Shown: piece by piece, positions 24,053 to 31,864 of the stretch
Layout: each line of letters starts with the position of its first letter
Position numbering within the stretch: the stretch's first letter is position 1
DNA from: UBA6144 sp964399165
GTDB taxonomy: Bacteria > Bdellovibrionota > Bacteriovoracia > Bacteriovoracales > Bacteriovoracaceae
Assembly: GCA_964399165.1 (NCBI GenBank)
Contig: CAYNPO010000010.1
Location: forward strand, 1-64,000
Direction of reading: 5' to 3'
Length of the DNA stretch: 64,000 nt
The notes under the pieces: generated by a model
The model's database searches: none
What the model was told of the DNA's origin: nothing
What the model saw: the letters and a program-made list of their open reading frames with translations, nothing else
Translations under genes and position numbers: made by a program

Positions 24053-24733
24053 ATGAGCCGATCTCTTATGTTTTTGGGCATGCTTTTGCGGGTTTCCCTG
24101 GCTTACACTAAGACCATGGATTGGCGCGAATTCGACGCATCCGTGGGCATTCATCTGGGAAAGACGGGCTTTGAAACCGTCTGTTCGGGAGTGCTCCTCA
24201 CCCCCCAAGTTGTCCTCACCGCGGGGCACTGCCTCATTGACCTCCGAAGAGCCGACGTGGTGGTGGGCGAGAAAATGGGCCCGGGCTCGCCCAGGTATCC
24301 GGTGGAGCGGTGGATGCTCCACCCCGGTTATAAAGGCAACGTCCCTGGGGCCAGCACCGACTTGGGGCTGATGTTCCTGCGCGAACCTCTCACGGGAACG
24401 TTCCCTTTTTCGCCCTTCGGAACCTTCAAGCCCGGGCTGCCTTTCGAGCGTATCGGATATGGTCTGCGCGATGGGCGCAACCGTCGCACGCACGTGAACT
24501 CCTCGCTGAACATGCCGCTGGCCAAACATTACGTGCTGCTGGACGACGCCTTCGGTTTTCCCGGGGATTCCGGTGGTCCGGTGTACCAGCGGGACGAGGG
24601 AAACAAGCTGTGCCTGGTGGGCGTCCACACGGGACGCAAGATGGACAAGGGGGAGGTGCTGGACCACTCCTTCGTCCAACTACTCTACGCGGCGGAAATC
24701 GCCTGGATCAAGAAGGAAGCCGGACTGCCCTAA
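24053..24733 (+). CDS. Secreted trypsin-like serine protease (S1)
   Basis: A 226-residue compact S1 protease. A short signal sequence (about residues 1-17) is followed directly by the catalytic domain. Triad residues are His59 in VLTAGHC, Asp103 in STDLGLMFL and Ser173 in PGDSGGPVY, the classic trypsin serine motif. The final helix (AAEIAWIKKEAG) matches the usual C-terminal helix. It is the third S1 protease in the window and is not a close copy of the other two. It is convergent with the phosphatase gene, three bases away. Confidence 0.9.
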   Translation: MSRSLMFLGMLLRVSLAYTKTMDWREFDASVGIHLGKTGFETVCSGVLLTPQVVLTAGHCLIDLRRADVVVGEKMGPGSPRYPVERWMLHPGYKGNVPGASTDLGLMFLREPLTGTFPFSPFGTFKPGLPFERIGYGLRDGRNRRTHVNSSLNMPLAKHYVLLDDAFGFPGDSGGPVYQRDEGNKLCLVGVHTGRKMDKGEVLDHSFVQLLYAAEIAWIKKEAGLP

Positions 24734-24736
24734 GCT

Positions 24737-25390
24737 TCACCGGCAGGTCTTGGCAGGGACGTCGAAGTCCAGGTTGGCGCAGGCGGAAGCCGTGAGGGTC
24801 TTGCCGGCCTCGAGGCGCGCGGCCATGGCCAGGAAGAGCGGGGTCAGGCTCTCGTGGATGGCACCGAAGACGTGGGCGGGCTTGTTGCGGTTGCCGTCGG
24901 CGTAGCCGCGGGGGCACATTTCCTCCTCCCACGCCTCTTCGGAGCTGATGCCCTCTTCCTGCATGCGGAAAAGACCCGCCAGAATTCCGGTGCGGTCTTC
25001 GCCCACGGTGCAGTGGAAAAACACGCTTCCCCCGGCGCGGCGGACCGATTTGATGATCTTGAGGGCCTCCACCACTTGGCCGCAGGCGTCTTCCAGGCTC
25101 ACTAGGTCCTTCCAGCGGAAAGGGATGTGGTGGCCGGTGATGCCGGCCTCCTCGAGCCCGGCGAGTTCGGCGTCCACCTCGTTCCTGGTCTGGTGCTTGA
25201 AAATGATGACGTCGGTGATGCCGTAATCGACCAATTCCTGGATCTTGCCCCCGGGCTCGGCCCCGCGGAGGACGCCTTCCGCCAGTTCGTGGGTGTTGGC
25301 GATACTGATGCCGTCCACGCTGGACTCATAGGGCGAAGGAAAGCCCCAGGCGAGGGTGGTGGTGGCGAGGAAGATCAACAGCGCTTTCAT
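24737..25390 (-). CDS. Secreted protein tyrosine/dual-specificity phosphatase
   Basis: A 217-residue exported enzyme. After a signal peptide (about residues 1-16) the core has the cysteine phosphatase loop HCTVGEDRTG (C-x5-R), with a supporting Lys/Asp region upstream (PFRWKDL). The pattern fits the DSP/PTP-like family that also includes phytases and inositol phosphatases, so the substrate may be a phosphoprotein, phosphoinositide or inositol phosphate. AAGGAG precedes the start. Secretion means it acts in the periplasm or on prey or host material. Confidence 0.85.
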   Translation of the reverse strand: MKALLIFLATTTLAWGFPSPYESSVDGISIANTHELAEGVLRGAEPGGKIQELVDYGITDVIIFKHQTRNEVDAELAGLEEAGITGHHIPFRWKDLVSLEDACGQVVEALKIIKSVRRAGGSVFFHCTVGEDRTGILAGLFRMQEEGISSEEAWEEEMCPRGYADGNRNKPAHVFGAIHESLTPLFLAMAARLEAGKTLTASACANLDFDVPAKTCR

Positions 25391-25465
25391 GGGAACTCCT
25401 TGGGTGGCGGGGTTTTGCCACGGGGAGACCCATGCGGAAAGTTCAGAAAACCGCTGGGGGCCATC

Positions 25466-25588
25466 TTGAAATTGGATTCAAACCCGGAAGACGTCGCAAG
25501 TGATGGGGATTCCTTCCTCCAGTACTGGGGGAGCGGCTATCCCGAGGTGAAGCTGATAAACGACTGCGCCTACTTCTTCGGCCACTAA
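25466..25588 (+). CDS. Possible 40-residue protein or gene remnant
   Basis: The 354-base gap between the phosphatase and the C25 peptidase contains this short open frame. It reads about 40 residues from TTG (LKLDSNPEDV to INDCAYFFGH) and is followed at once by a perfect 10-bp hairpin. The amino acid mix looks protein-like, but there is no ATG and only a weak ribosome site. It may be the tail of a decayed gene. The rest of the gap (25391-25465, 25637-25744) shows nothing else. Confidence 0.25.
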   Translation: MKLDSNPEDVASDGDSFLQYWGSGYPEVKLINDCAYFFGH

Positions 25589-25596
25589 GAAGTCCA

Positions 25597-25636
25597 CCAC
25601 CCCGGCTAAACTTCTCTCGGGCCGGGGTGGTTCCTT
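25597..25636 (+). terminator. Terminator-like hairpin
   Basis: A perfect 10-bp stem (25597-25606 with 25621-25630) with a 14-base loop, followed by TTCCTTG. The T content is low, so it is a weaker terminator candidate. Confidence 0.45.
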
Positions 25637-25744
25637 GTAAAATTTACCTCCTCCCTGGTGTCACCAAAGTTTGCTTTATTGGCATCGGCCGACACTGCTT
25701 GCCAGCCCCTCCGCGCCCTTGAGAAAACGAAAGCGGGGGATCTA

Positions 25745-27337
25745 ATGAAATTCATTCAATACACGTTCGTCCTGTTGTCATGGTCGCTCACGGTTTCCGC
25801 CGGCGTCCGCATTCAGGACTTCGGGGACCGGGAGATCCGCCAGTATGTAGTGGACGGGATCAGGGTGGAGCCCCGCCTGACCGGCAGCCGCCTCTTCAAC
25901 CACGTCAAGCTCGAGGGCATCTCCGACACTGGCCTTCAGTATGAGCTGGGCGCTCCCGATGTACCCGTCATCCGCTTCGACGTCCTGGCAGACCAGGCTT
26001 CCGACATCATCATCACCACCTGGCAGCACAAAAGTAACGAACGCTTCCAGGTTCCGGACCTGGTCCCGGTCTACGAATCCGCCCCGAAGATACCCGGCGC
26101 CCAGCCTCGCTTCACCACCGCCCCCGGGCGCCGCGCCCACTTCCCGCCCTTCAGCGTGGAACGAGTCGGCTCCGTGCGCGTGCAGGGCCTCTTCCGGGTG
26201 ACCCTACGGCCCCTGACCCACTCGGAGAACCTGCAGACGCTAGTCCTCCGCCGCTCCTACGCGGTGGAGATCTTCAAAAAACCTCCCCCGCGCCCGGTCC
26301 GGCCCCGTGATGGTCTGCTCTTCGTGGTGGGGGCCCGCTACAAGGATTCCCCCTCGCTCCAGGCCTACATGCGCTTGCGGGCCCAGCAAGGCCTGGACGT
26401 GGCCTCTATGGTCTTGGAAGGCGAGGACCCCAAAGAGCTGCGTGACCTCATCCGCATGCAGTACCAAATCAACCCGCACCTGAAGTACCTGGTGATCGTC
26501 GGCGATCTTGAAGACGTCCCCGCCCCCGAGGGCGTGACACTCGACAGCGGCGTCACGGACCATTACTACGCCTGTGTGGACACGGAGGACTACGTCTCCG
26601 ACATCCAGACACCCGATTTGAAGGTCGGCCGTTTCTCCGTCACTTCCGAGGACGAGCTGGCAGCGGTGCTACGCAAGTACACCCGCTACGCGCGAGGCGA
26701 GTTCCGCACCCTGGACTGGCTCACTCAGCTCTCTTTCCTCGCCACCGACGATCAGTGGGAGATCGCCGAGACCACCCACAACTACGCCATCGACACCTAC
26801 ACTTCCCTGCGCGGTTACCGCGGCTCCTTCCCCGAGGGCACCCAGGCCGGCGGCGACCGCCTCTACGCCATTACCCATCGGGCGGAGCACGCCGACGTGC
26901 TGGCGGCCTTGACCCAGGGTCGCAGCATCATCAACTACTCCGGCCACGGCGCCACCACCTTCTGGGACGCCCCTCGCCTGACCCAGCCCGATGTGCGCGC
27001 CCTTGATGGCGGTTCCCTGCCTTTCGTGGTCTCCAACGCCTGCATCACTTCCGACTTTCGCCTGGCTGAGTCCTTCGGCGAGACCTGGCAACGCCAGGAG
27101 TGGGGGGCCTCCATGTTCTGGGGCTCCATGGACTCCACCTACTGGGACGAGGACGACGTCCTAGAGCGCGCCATGTACGACGCCATTTTCCGAGACAACA
27201 AGCTGGTTTTCGGCGATCTCACCCACTACGCGCTCTCCCGCGTGGCGACCCATTACGGGGGACAGGGCCGTTCTTCCTATTATTGGGAGACTTACCATAT
27301 GTTCGGGGATCCCTCGCTGAGCTTGCGGTTGCGTTGA
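25745..27337 (+). CDS. Secreted gingipain-type cysteine peptidase (C25)
   Basis: An exported endopeptidase of family C25, related to Arg-gingipain. A signal peptide (residues 1-19, ending VSAG) is followed by an N-terminal propeptide-like beta domain to about residue 190. The caspase-like catalytic part then holds the family segments LKYLVIVGDLEDVP and KVGRFSV, catalytic His401 in NYSGHGA and Cys433 in SNACITSDF. I chose the ATG at 25745, where the signal peptide starts; an earlier in-frame ATG at 25658 would add 29 residues. No type IX secretion tail is seen, so export beyond the periplasm is uncertain. Confidence 0.9.
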   Translation: MKFIQYTFVLLSWSLTVSAGVRIQDFGDREIRQYVVDGIRVEPRLTGSRLFNHVKLEGISDTGLQYELGAPDVPVIRFDVLADQASDIIITTWQHKSNERFQVPDLVPVYESAPKIPGAQPRFTTAPGRRAHFPPFSVERVGSVRVQGLFRVTLRPLTHSENLQTLVLRRSYAVEIFKKPPPRPVRPRDGLLFVVGARYKDSPSLQAYMRLRAQQGLDVASMVLEGEDPKELRDLIRMQYQINPHLKYLVIVGDLEDVPAPEGVTLDSGVTDHYYACVDTEDYVSDIQTPDLKVGRFSVTSEDELAAVLRKYTRYARGEFRTLDWLTQLSFLATDDQWEIAETTHNYAIDTYTSLRGYRGSFPEGTQAGGDRLYAITHRAEHADVLAALTQGRSIINYSGHGATTFWDAPRLTQPDVRALDGGSLPFVVSNACITSDFRLAESFGETWQRQEWGASMFWGSMDSTYWDEDDVLERAMYDAIFRDNKLVFGDLTHYALSRVATHYGGQGRSSYYWETYHMFGDPSLSLRLR

Positions 27338-27403
27338 GGAATTTCTTGCCTTGTTCGGGCAGGAAGCTTGGCATGCTAGCCTGGTCTGAACTAGGAGGTT
27401 ACC

Positions 27404-28459
27404 TTGGTCAGACTCTTTTTGTCCGCTGTCTTGCTGACGGGTTTAGCTTATGCCGAAACCAATTATGAAAGTTGCCACTTTCCATTCGGGATGTCGGTAT
27501 CCCCAGCTGGGGTAGTCTCCTTCGATGAAGTCGCCACAGTGGGCAATGTCAGCACCCAAGGGCTCGTCACCACCTACCAGGTGAGCGTGCCTTGGATGGG
27601 CCACAATGGAGTCATGACCCAGCGCCAATCCACGTATACTGTGACTAAGGATGGCCAAGGTCGGATCGTATCCGTACGGGTGCAAGGCTCCCCCGCCTCA
27701 CAACGGGACTTGAGGCTTTACCGTCGCTCGAATGCGCAGATGATGGCCGCCTTACAGGTGCCACAGGCCAATCCCCACCTGACAGTGCCCGATGGCCAAG
27801 GTGGCTTCACCATAAAGCCGGTAGATGACCTTACTGGCCAAGACCTGGCTCGGCTTGGCATCACGGATGTATCCTCACAGGATTTGCGCCAAATGCGTCG
27901 CTCACACCGCCGCGACGTACGCCTTTCCCGTCGTTTGGCCAGAATCTATGAGCGCATCAACGCACGCGGACCCGTCTGGAACCTAGTAGGGTCACAGGCT
28001 CGTTATGACTACAGCGGTGAGAACTGTAGAGTGGCGCAAATTGCGAACCTCATGCAAAACGATGAGAATATCACCGAGGTTCCCTACTATGATGCCTCCC
28101 ATTGCGGAGAAATCCTGCGTTTGTACGAAAGCCAGTCAGCGACGATCGAGCAGTGCCATAGCGCAGCCAATGAACTCGCTCCCCAGTACGCGGCTCTGAT
28201 GCAGCAAGGGCCGCTCGCCCAAAGCATGCAAGCAATGGCGCAACCTTCCTCACTCTTGGACAGAGCGCGCATGGCCAGTGTTTACCAGATCGGCTCAGGT
28301 CAACCCGGTTTCGGGCCCTATGGAATGGGTGGTATGGGTTACGGAGGGTTTCCTGGTGGCTCATCTCTTGAGCTGCTTCGCCAGCAACGTGAAATGTGCC
28401 GCGCGCATGCCCCGGCGGCAATTCCCGTATCAGGTAATGGCGCGGCGGTTTCCCAGTAA
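27404..28459 (+). CDS. Secreted protein of unknown function, TTG start
   Basis: A 351-residue protein with signal peptide (to about residue 17, AYAE). The start is TTG with AGGAGG five bases upstream. The middle is beta-rich then helical and basic (residues about 150-195), and the tail is Gly/Met rich (YGMGGMGYGGF). Cysteines occur in spaced positions (ESCHF, ENCRVA, SHCGEI, EQCHSA, EMCRAH) and may pair. No family is recognised. A perfect hairpin follows the stop. Confidence 0.7.
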   Translation: MVRLFLSAVLLTGLAYAETNYESCHFPFGMSVSPAGVVSFDEVATVGNVSTQGLVTTYQVSVPWMGHNGVMTQRQSTYTVTKDGQGRIVSVRVQGSPASQRDLRLYRRSNAQMMAALQVPQANPHLTVPDGQGGFTIKPVDDLTGQDLARLGITDVSSQDLRQMRRSHRRDVRLSRRLARIYERINARGPVWNLVGSQARYDYSGENCRVAQIANLMQNDENITEVPYYDASHCGEILRLYESQSATIEQCHSAANELAPQYAALMQQGPLAQSMQAMAQPSSLLDRARMASVYQIGSGQPGFGPYGMGGMGYGGFPGGSSLELLRQQREMCRAHAPAAIPVSGNGAAVSQ

Positions 28460-28467
28460 GATCTGGA

Positions 28468-28490
28468 TCCTCCGCTTTTTTAGCGGAGGA
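28468..28490 (+). terminator. Hairpin after the secreted-protein gene
   Basis: A perfect 9-bp stem (TCCTCCGCT with AGCGGAGGA) with a T5 loop, followed by CCCCTTC. A likely but not ideal intrinsic terminator. Confidence 0.5.
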
Positions 28491-28528
28491 CCCCTTCAAG
28501 TTTATGGAATTCCCAGTACCCGGATTTC

Positions 28529-28537
28529 TGGCATAAT
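28529..28537 (+). promoter_or_regulatory. Extended -10 promoter for the riboswitch
   Basis: TGGCATAAT forms an extended -10 (TG-N-CATAAT) whose expected start point, near 28543-28545, is right at the first base of the riboswitch. The fit between promoter and aptamer supports both. Confidence 0.45.
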
Positions 28538-28545
28538 GCCTCCAA

Positions 28546-28633
28546 ATGGGGAGTAGCCCCCTCGGAATAACCGAGGCTTCGAATCGTCAGCACGGGAACC
28601 ACGTTCCCCGGTGAGAAGGTAAAGGGCAAGACC
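28546..28633 (+). promoter_or_regulatory. yybP-ykoY manganese riboswitch
   Basis: All conserved blocks of this aptamer are present in order: GGGGAGTAGC (28548-28557), a CTCGG/CCGAG hairpin, CGTCAGCAC (28585-28593), a GGGAAC/GTTCCC hairpin, and GGGCAAGACC (28624-28633). The family senses Mn2+ and usually turns on manganese export genes. Directly after it, AACC at 28642-28645 can pair with GGTT of the ribosome site (GGAGGTT) before the ATG at 28655, giving a simple translation switch. The controlled gene here is a 39-residue lipoprotein, not a known exporter. Confidence 0.9.
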
Positions 28634-28654
28634 ATGGATAACCTTGGAGGTTCC

Positions 28655-28774
28655 ATGCGTTCTCTTCTTTCCGTGTTTGCCTTGGTCTTGCTCGCTGCCT
28701 GTGCCAGTCCCGGCAGGGAAAGGCCCCATAACGAGGGGTGGCCGGTAGAGCAAGAGCGGTCTTACGGCCGCTAA
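28655..28774 (+). CDS. 39-residue lipoprotein under riboswitch control
   Basis: A tiny lipoprotein: MRSLLSVFALVLLAAC gives a full signal peptide and lipobox (Cys16), followed by only 23 polar residues with no fold visible. GGAGG lies four bases before the ATG, inside the switching hairpin of the manganese riboswitch. It resembles entericidin-like or small envelope lipoproteins in size only. Its control suggests a role when manganese is high, which is an inference. An in-frame ATG at 28634 would add seven residues and lacks a ribosome site. Confidence 0.75.
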   Translation: MRSLLSVFALVLLAACASPGRERPHNEGWPVEQERSYGR

Positions 28775-28974
28775 GCGGTCTCTGGGCGCTTCAGGTGGCC
28801 AACTAAGAGCCCGACCTGTCGCGCCCCCGCTTGGATCTTATCCAGCTCAGAAACCAGTTCGTCGCGTGAGATAGAATCGGACGCCTGGACTTTAAGCAGG
28901 TCCACTCGTCCGATCATCACGGCCAAAAGGTTGTTGATCTCATGAATGGGGTCAACGGGCACGCTTCCGGTCAC
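28771..28974 (-). CDS. HisKA-like mini-protein, coupled to aminopeptidase P
   Basis: A 67-residue protein whose core is HEINNLLAVMIGRVDLL followed by a second helix of about 30 residues. This looks like the H-box and dimerisation helices of a histidine kinase, without any ATPase domain. The GTG start overlaps the aminopeptidase P stop (GTGA), so it is translationally coupled. It could be a phosphotransfer or dimerisation module, a kinase inhibitor, or a relic of a larger kinase. It ends four bases into the convergent lipoprotein gene. Confidence 0.6.
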   Translation of the reverse strand: MTGSVPVDPIHEINNLLAVMIGRVDLLKVQASDSISRDELVSELDKIQAGARQVGLLVGHLKRPETA

Positions 28975-30236
28975 TTGGCGACCATGGACGTGAGGTTATC
29001 CGGACCCGACTTGGTGACCAAGACATCGTCCTCAAGGCGCACGCCGCCGAGGTTGAGCCATTTGGGCAGCTCATCCCAGTTCACGTGGTCCCGGTGCTTT
29101 TGCCGGGTTTCGGCGTCCTCCAGCAGGGCGCGGATGAAGTAGAGGCCCGGCTCCACCGTCATCAGGAAGTTCTCCTCGAGCGGCAGGTCCACACGGACAC
29201 GGACTCCATAACAGCGCTTGGGCTCGGTAACGAACTTGCCGCCCACGTCGCGCACGCGCAGACCCACCATGTGCCCCACCCCGTGGGGGAAGAAGAGGGA
29301 GACCGCGCCGGACTCGAGCAGATCGTCTAGGTCACCCTTCAGGACCCCCATGTCCTTGAGGCCTTGTCCAATCACCCGTGCGGAGGCACGGTGGACGTTG
29401 TGCCACTCGATGCCAGGTTTACATAGGGCAATGGAGGCGGCTTGGGCGCGGGCGACGGTGTCATACACGGCTTTCTGGCGCTCATCGGGTTTCCCGTCGG
29501 CGAAAAACACGCGGGTGATGTCCACGCAGTAGTCCTCGATGTCAGCACCGGCGTCCACCAGGACGAGATCCCCCTTTTGTACCACCCGGGCGGTGGGGAT
29601 GGCGTGGAGGATGGCGGCGTTGGTGCCCGCGCCGACGATGGACTCGTACGGCATGCGTTCTGAACCGGCCCTCAGGACGGCGGTCTCATACTCGAGCTGC
29701 ACATCCCGCTCAGTCATACCGGCACGCACGCATTCCTGCAGGCGGCGGTAGCCATGGTTGGCAATGCCCCCGAGTTTGCGCACGAGGGCCACTTCCGCGG
29801 CGTCCTTGGGACGACGGGCGCGGTTATACGCTTCCTGGACTTCATCGAAACTGGTTTGGGCGGGACCACCAAGGCGGTGGAGCTTGGAGAACTTCTGCTG
29901 GGAGAGCCAGGTTTCCAGGTTCGCCACATCCTGGCCCTGCATGACCTGCTCATCGCCCCCTTCCCATACCTTTTCCTCGCGGGTCACGGGCCGCACGAAG
30001 TGGGTCCAGCCAGCGCCCTTGGCGTACACGCTCACGCCGTGGGAACGGCGGGAGCCCGTGAGCCAGAAGTAATCCGGGTGGGGGAGGAACGGGTAGGTTT
30101 GGTCCCAACCGCCCGGCTTGGTTAGCGGGACCCCGCATTCCACGCGGACGGCCTCGCCCGGTTTGAGGACTTCATCCAGGCGGGCGGCGGCCCGGCGCTG
30201 GCGTTCGGAGAGGGTGGCAGCGTCGAAAATAGTCAT
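28971..30236 (-). CDS. pepP: Aminopeptidase P (Xaa-Pro aminopeptidase, M24)
   Basis: This cytoplasmic di-manganese enzyme removes an N-terminal residue that precedes proline. The C-terminal pita-bread domain shows all five metal ligands: Asp in DAGADIED, Asp in VDITRVF, His in FFPHGVGHMVG, Glu in MTVEPGLYF and Glu in GVRLEDDV. The N-terminal domain (FLPHPDYFWLTG) is typical of AMP_N proteins. I chose the ATG at 30236 (421 residues), ten bases after the stop of the upstream cytochrome gene; longer readings overlap that gene and add non-family residues. Confidence 0.92.
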   Translation of the reverse strand: MTIFDAATLSERQRRAAARLDEVLKPGEAVRVECGVPLTKPGGWDQTYPFLPHPDYFWLTGSRRSHGVSVYAKGAGWTHFVRPVTREEKVWEGGDEQVMQGQDVANLETWLSQQKFSKLHRLGGPAQTSFDEVQEAYNRARRPKDAAEVALVRKLGGIANHGYRRLQECVRAGMTERDVQLEYETAVLRAGSERMPYESIVGAGTNAAILHAIPTARVVQKGDLVLVDAGADIEDYCVDITRVFFADGKPDERQKAVYDTVARAQAASIALCKPGIEWHNVHRASARVIGQGLKDMGVLKGDLDDLLESGAVSLFFPHGVGHMVGLRVRDVGGKFVTEPKRCYGVRVRVDLPLEENFLMTVEPGLYFIRALLEDAETRQKHRDHVNWDELPKWLNLGGVRLEDDVLVTKSGPDNLTSMVAK

Positions 30237-30246
30237 AGGGCTGAGG

Positions 30247-30942
30247 TTAGAACCCCGCCAAGAAATTCTCCAGCTCTTTCTTCTCCGAGGGGGAGAGTTT
30301 GAAGGGCCAAGGGGGCATATGTCCTTTCTCCACCATGTGCCGAATGGTGCCAGCATGTTGCCGGGTGAGGGTGCCGCGCGGCAAGAAGCCGTCTTCTTTA
30401 TGGCAGCGGATGCAGGCACCCAAGACCAGAGGCTCATTGGCCACAGGATGCGGCTCCCGGAAAGGCCGGGAAAGGTGCTGGTCCTCACGGACGTGGTCCG
30501 GATGGGGCACAACCCGTCCGTAGGACTTGATGCGCCAGTTCAGCGCCGCCGTACGGATTCGTTCGGTCCACCCCAGGGAGCCCGGCTGCGGCCTTACAAC
30601 TCTCGGCCCATTGGCGTGGCAATAAAAGCACGACACTCGGTACTCGAGTTTGGGAAGGTCATCCCTCCACTCCAAGGGTCCCGAGGGCAGTTGGTAATAG
30701 CGCGCGGTCTTGGGGGTGGTGTCCGTGGCTACGATGATGGCCACCCTTTCCCACCCTTCTGGCTGCTTCTGCTGCATGACCCATATGTCCCGTCGATCCT
30801 CGCGGATGAGGCGTATGCGGTTTTGGATATGGACCCTCCCTTCGGCTACCGATTCTTCTGAGAGTATGGTGAGGGGTTTCCCACAGGAAACCCCTAGAAG
30901 GCAGGCGGTGAGCCAAAACGGACTAAAGTACGCCAGACGCAT
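30247..30942 (-). CDS. Di-haem c-type cytochrome lipoprotein
   Basis: A 231-residue envelope protein. The signal ends in lipobox LLGVSC (Cys20). Two haem-binding CxxCH motifs are present, CFYCH at about residue 105 and CIRCH at about residue 177, and a possible distal Met ligand in GHMPPWP. The last 50 residues look like a cytochrome c core (LTRQHAGTIRHMVEKGHMP, then SEKKELENFLAGF). The substrate or redox partner is unknown. The start overlaps the end of the upstream gene by 20 bases, so an operon is likely. Confidence 0.82.
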   Translation of the reverse strand: MRLAYFSPFWLTACLLGVSCGKPLTILSEESVAEGRVHIQNRIRLIREDRRDIWVMQQKQPEGWERVAIIVATDTTPKTARYYQLPSGPLEWRDDLPKLEYRVSCFYCHANGPRVVRPQPGSLGWTERIRTAALNWRIKSYGRVVPHPDHVREDQHLSRPFREPHPVANEPLVLGACIRCHKEDGFLPRGTLTRQHAGTIRHMVEKGHMPPWPFKLSPSEKKELENFLAGF

Positions 30943-31300
30943 TACATTGGTAGACAGCAGCTACTCCATCCCTAACAAGCTTGGCATGAAAGGTGATTGT
31001 ATGCGTGTGCGGAGGGCATGCGACGCTGTTGCATTGGCGTGGAAAAATCATGCGCTCCAACTTGCTCACCACCAGGGATAGGTCTGCGTGTTGGGCGGGG
31101 AACTCATAAGTGTGGCGAGTCACCGACGCGCCATACTCGATCGTCTGTTTGGCAGCGTAGAACACCTCTGACTGTCCATTCATGGTATGGACAATGCGGT
31201 GGCCATCGACGTTCAGGGATTGGTCACCGGAGTGGCAGCGTAGGCCCGCTCCGGCGGGAAGAGTGGTGAGCAACGAAGAAACGAGAACCAAGGTTTTCAT
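30923..31300 (-). CDS. Small secreted protein, paralogue B
   Basis: A product of about 125 residues with signal peptide (MKTLVLVSSLL to about GAG) and cysteines at CHSGD, QCNSVACP and YQCNASG. Its translation start (AAGGAGG then TGTT-ATG-AAAA) is almost the same as that of the next gene upstream, and both products are short, Cys-containing and beta-rich, so they are probably distant paralogues. I chose the ATG at 31300 on this basis. No family is recognised. Confidence 0.65.
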   Translation of the reverse strand: MKTLVLVSSLLTTLPAGAGLRCHSGDQSLNVDGHRIVHTMNGQSEVFYAAKQTIEYGASVTRHTYEFPAQHADLSLVVSKLERMIFPRQCNSVACPPHTHTITFHAKLVRDGVAAVYQCNASGVL

Positions 31301-31382
31301 AACACCTCCTTGGTGTCCCGTGCTTATAGCGCCCACCATCTGGTAGAGAAAATTAATTTAGAAGAATTACATATTAATAAAA

Positions 31383-31778
31383 TTAATGAGTCTGAGCGGC
31401 ATCTCGCTCGATGCAGGCATACTTCGTCGTCTTACTCCCCACTGTCACTGTTGCCGTGTACGAGTACTCCCGCAAAACCATGCAGCGGCGGCAATTGCTA
31501 TCCCTGGTTTCCCATTCCGTCTGGACGCTCACGACGAAGGTCTTGTCCGAAAGGGGGTGGTGGTAGGTGAAGTCTTGTACGAGCCAGTTGGGGCCCGAGG
31601 TCATCTCCTGGGCGTAAGGGTCGAAAAATCCGCCGCCACGGGGCCCAGGGCTTGTCAGGAGGGACCCCGAAACTAAATCGATTTGGATGGCAGGGGATCT
31701 TTCCGGACAATTCAGGGTAACAGCTTGGGCAGTCAGGGCGGTGAGGGCAAACGAGCAAACGAAAACCAGTCTTTTCAT
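31383..31778 (-). CDS. Small secreted protein, paralogue A
   Basis: A product of about 131 residues with signal peptide (MKRLVFVCSFALTALTAQA) and mature beta-rich part with cysteines in LNCPE, SNCRRCM and YACIE. AAAGGAGG precedes the ATG at 31778. It lies divergently from the LysR regulator across an AT-rich gap, so the regulator may control it and paralogue B. No family is recognised. Confidence 0.65.
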   Translation of the reverse strand: MKRLVFVCSFALTALTAQAVTLNCPERSPAIQIDLVSGSLLTSPGPRGGGFFDPYAQEMTSGPNWLVQDFTYHHPLSDKTFVVSVQTEWETRDSNCRRCMVLREYSYTATVTVGSKTTKYACIERDAAQTH

Positions 31779-31832
31779 GACACCTCCTTTGGTGGGCTCC
31801 AGTAGTAACTCCATGGATGAAATAATAAAAAT

Positions 31833-31847
31833 TCATTGATTAAATGA
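31833..31847. promoter_or_regulatory. Possible LysR operator dyad
   Basis: TCATT-GATTA-AATGA is a 5-5-5 dyad in the AT-rich gap between the LysR gene and the divergent secreted-protein gene, where LysR regulators usually bind. It is close to, but not exactly, the T-N11-A form. The assignment is by position and symmetry only. Confidence 0.35.
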
Positions 31848-31864
31848 CGGCATCACATTAATTA

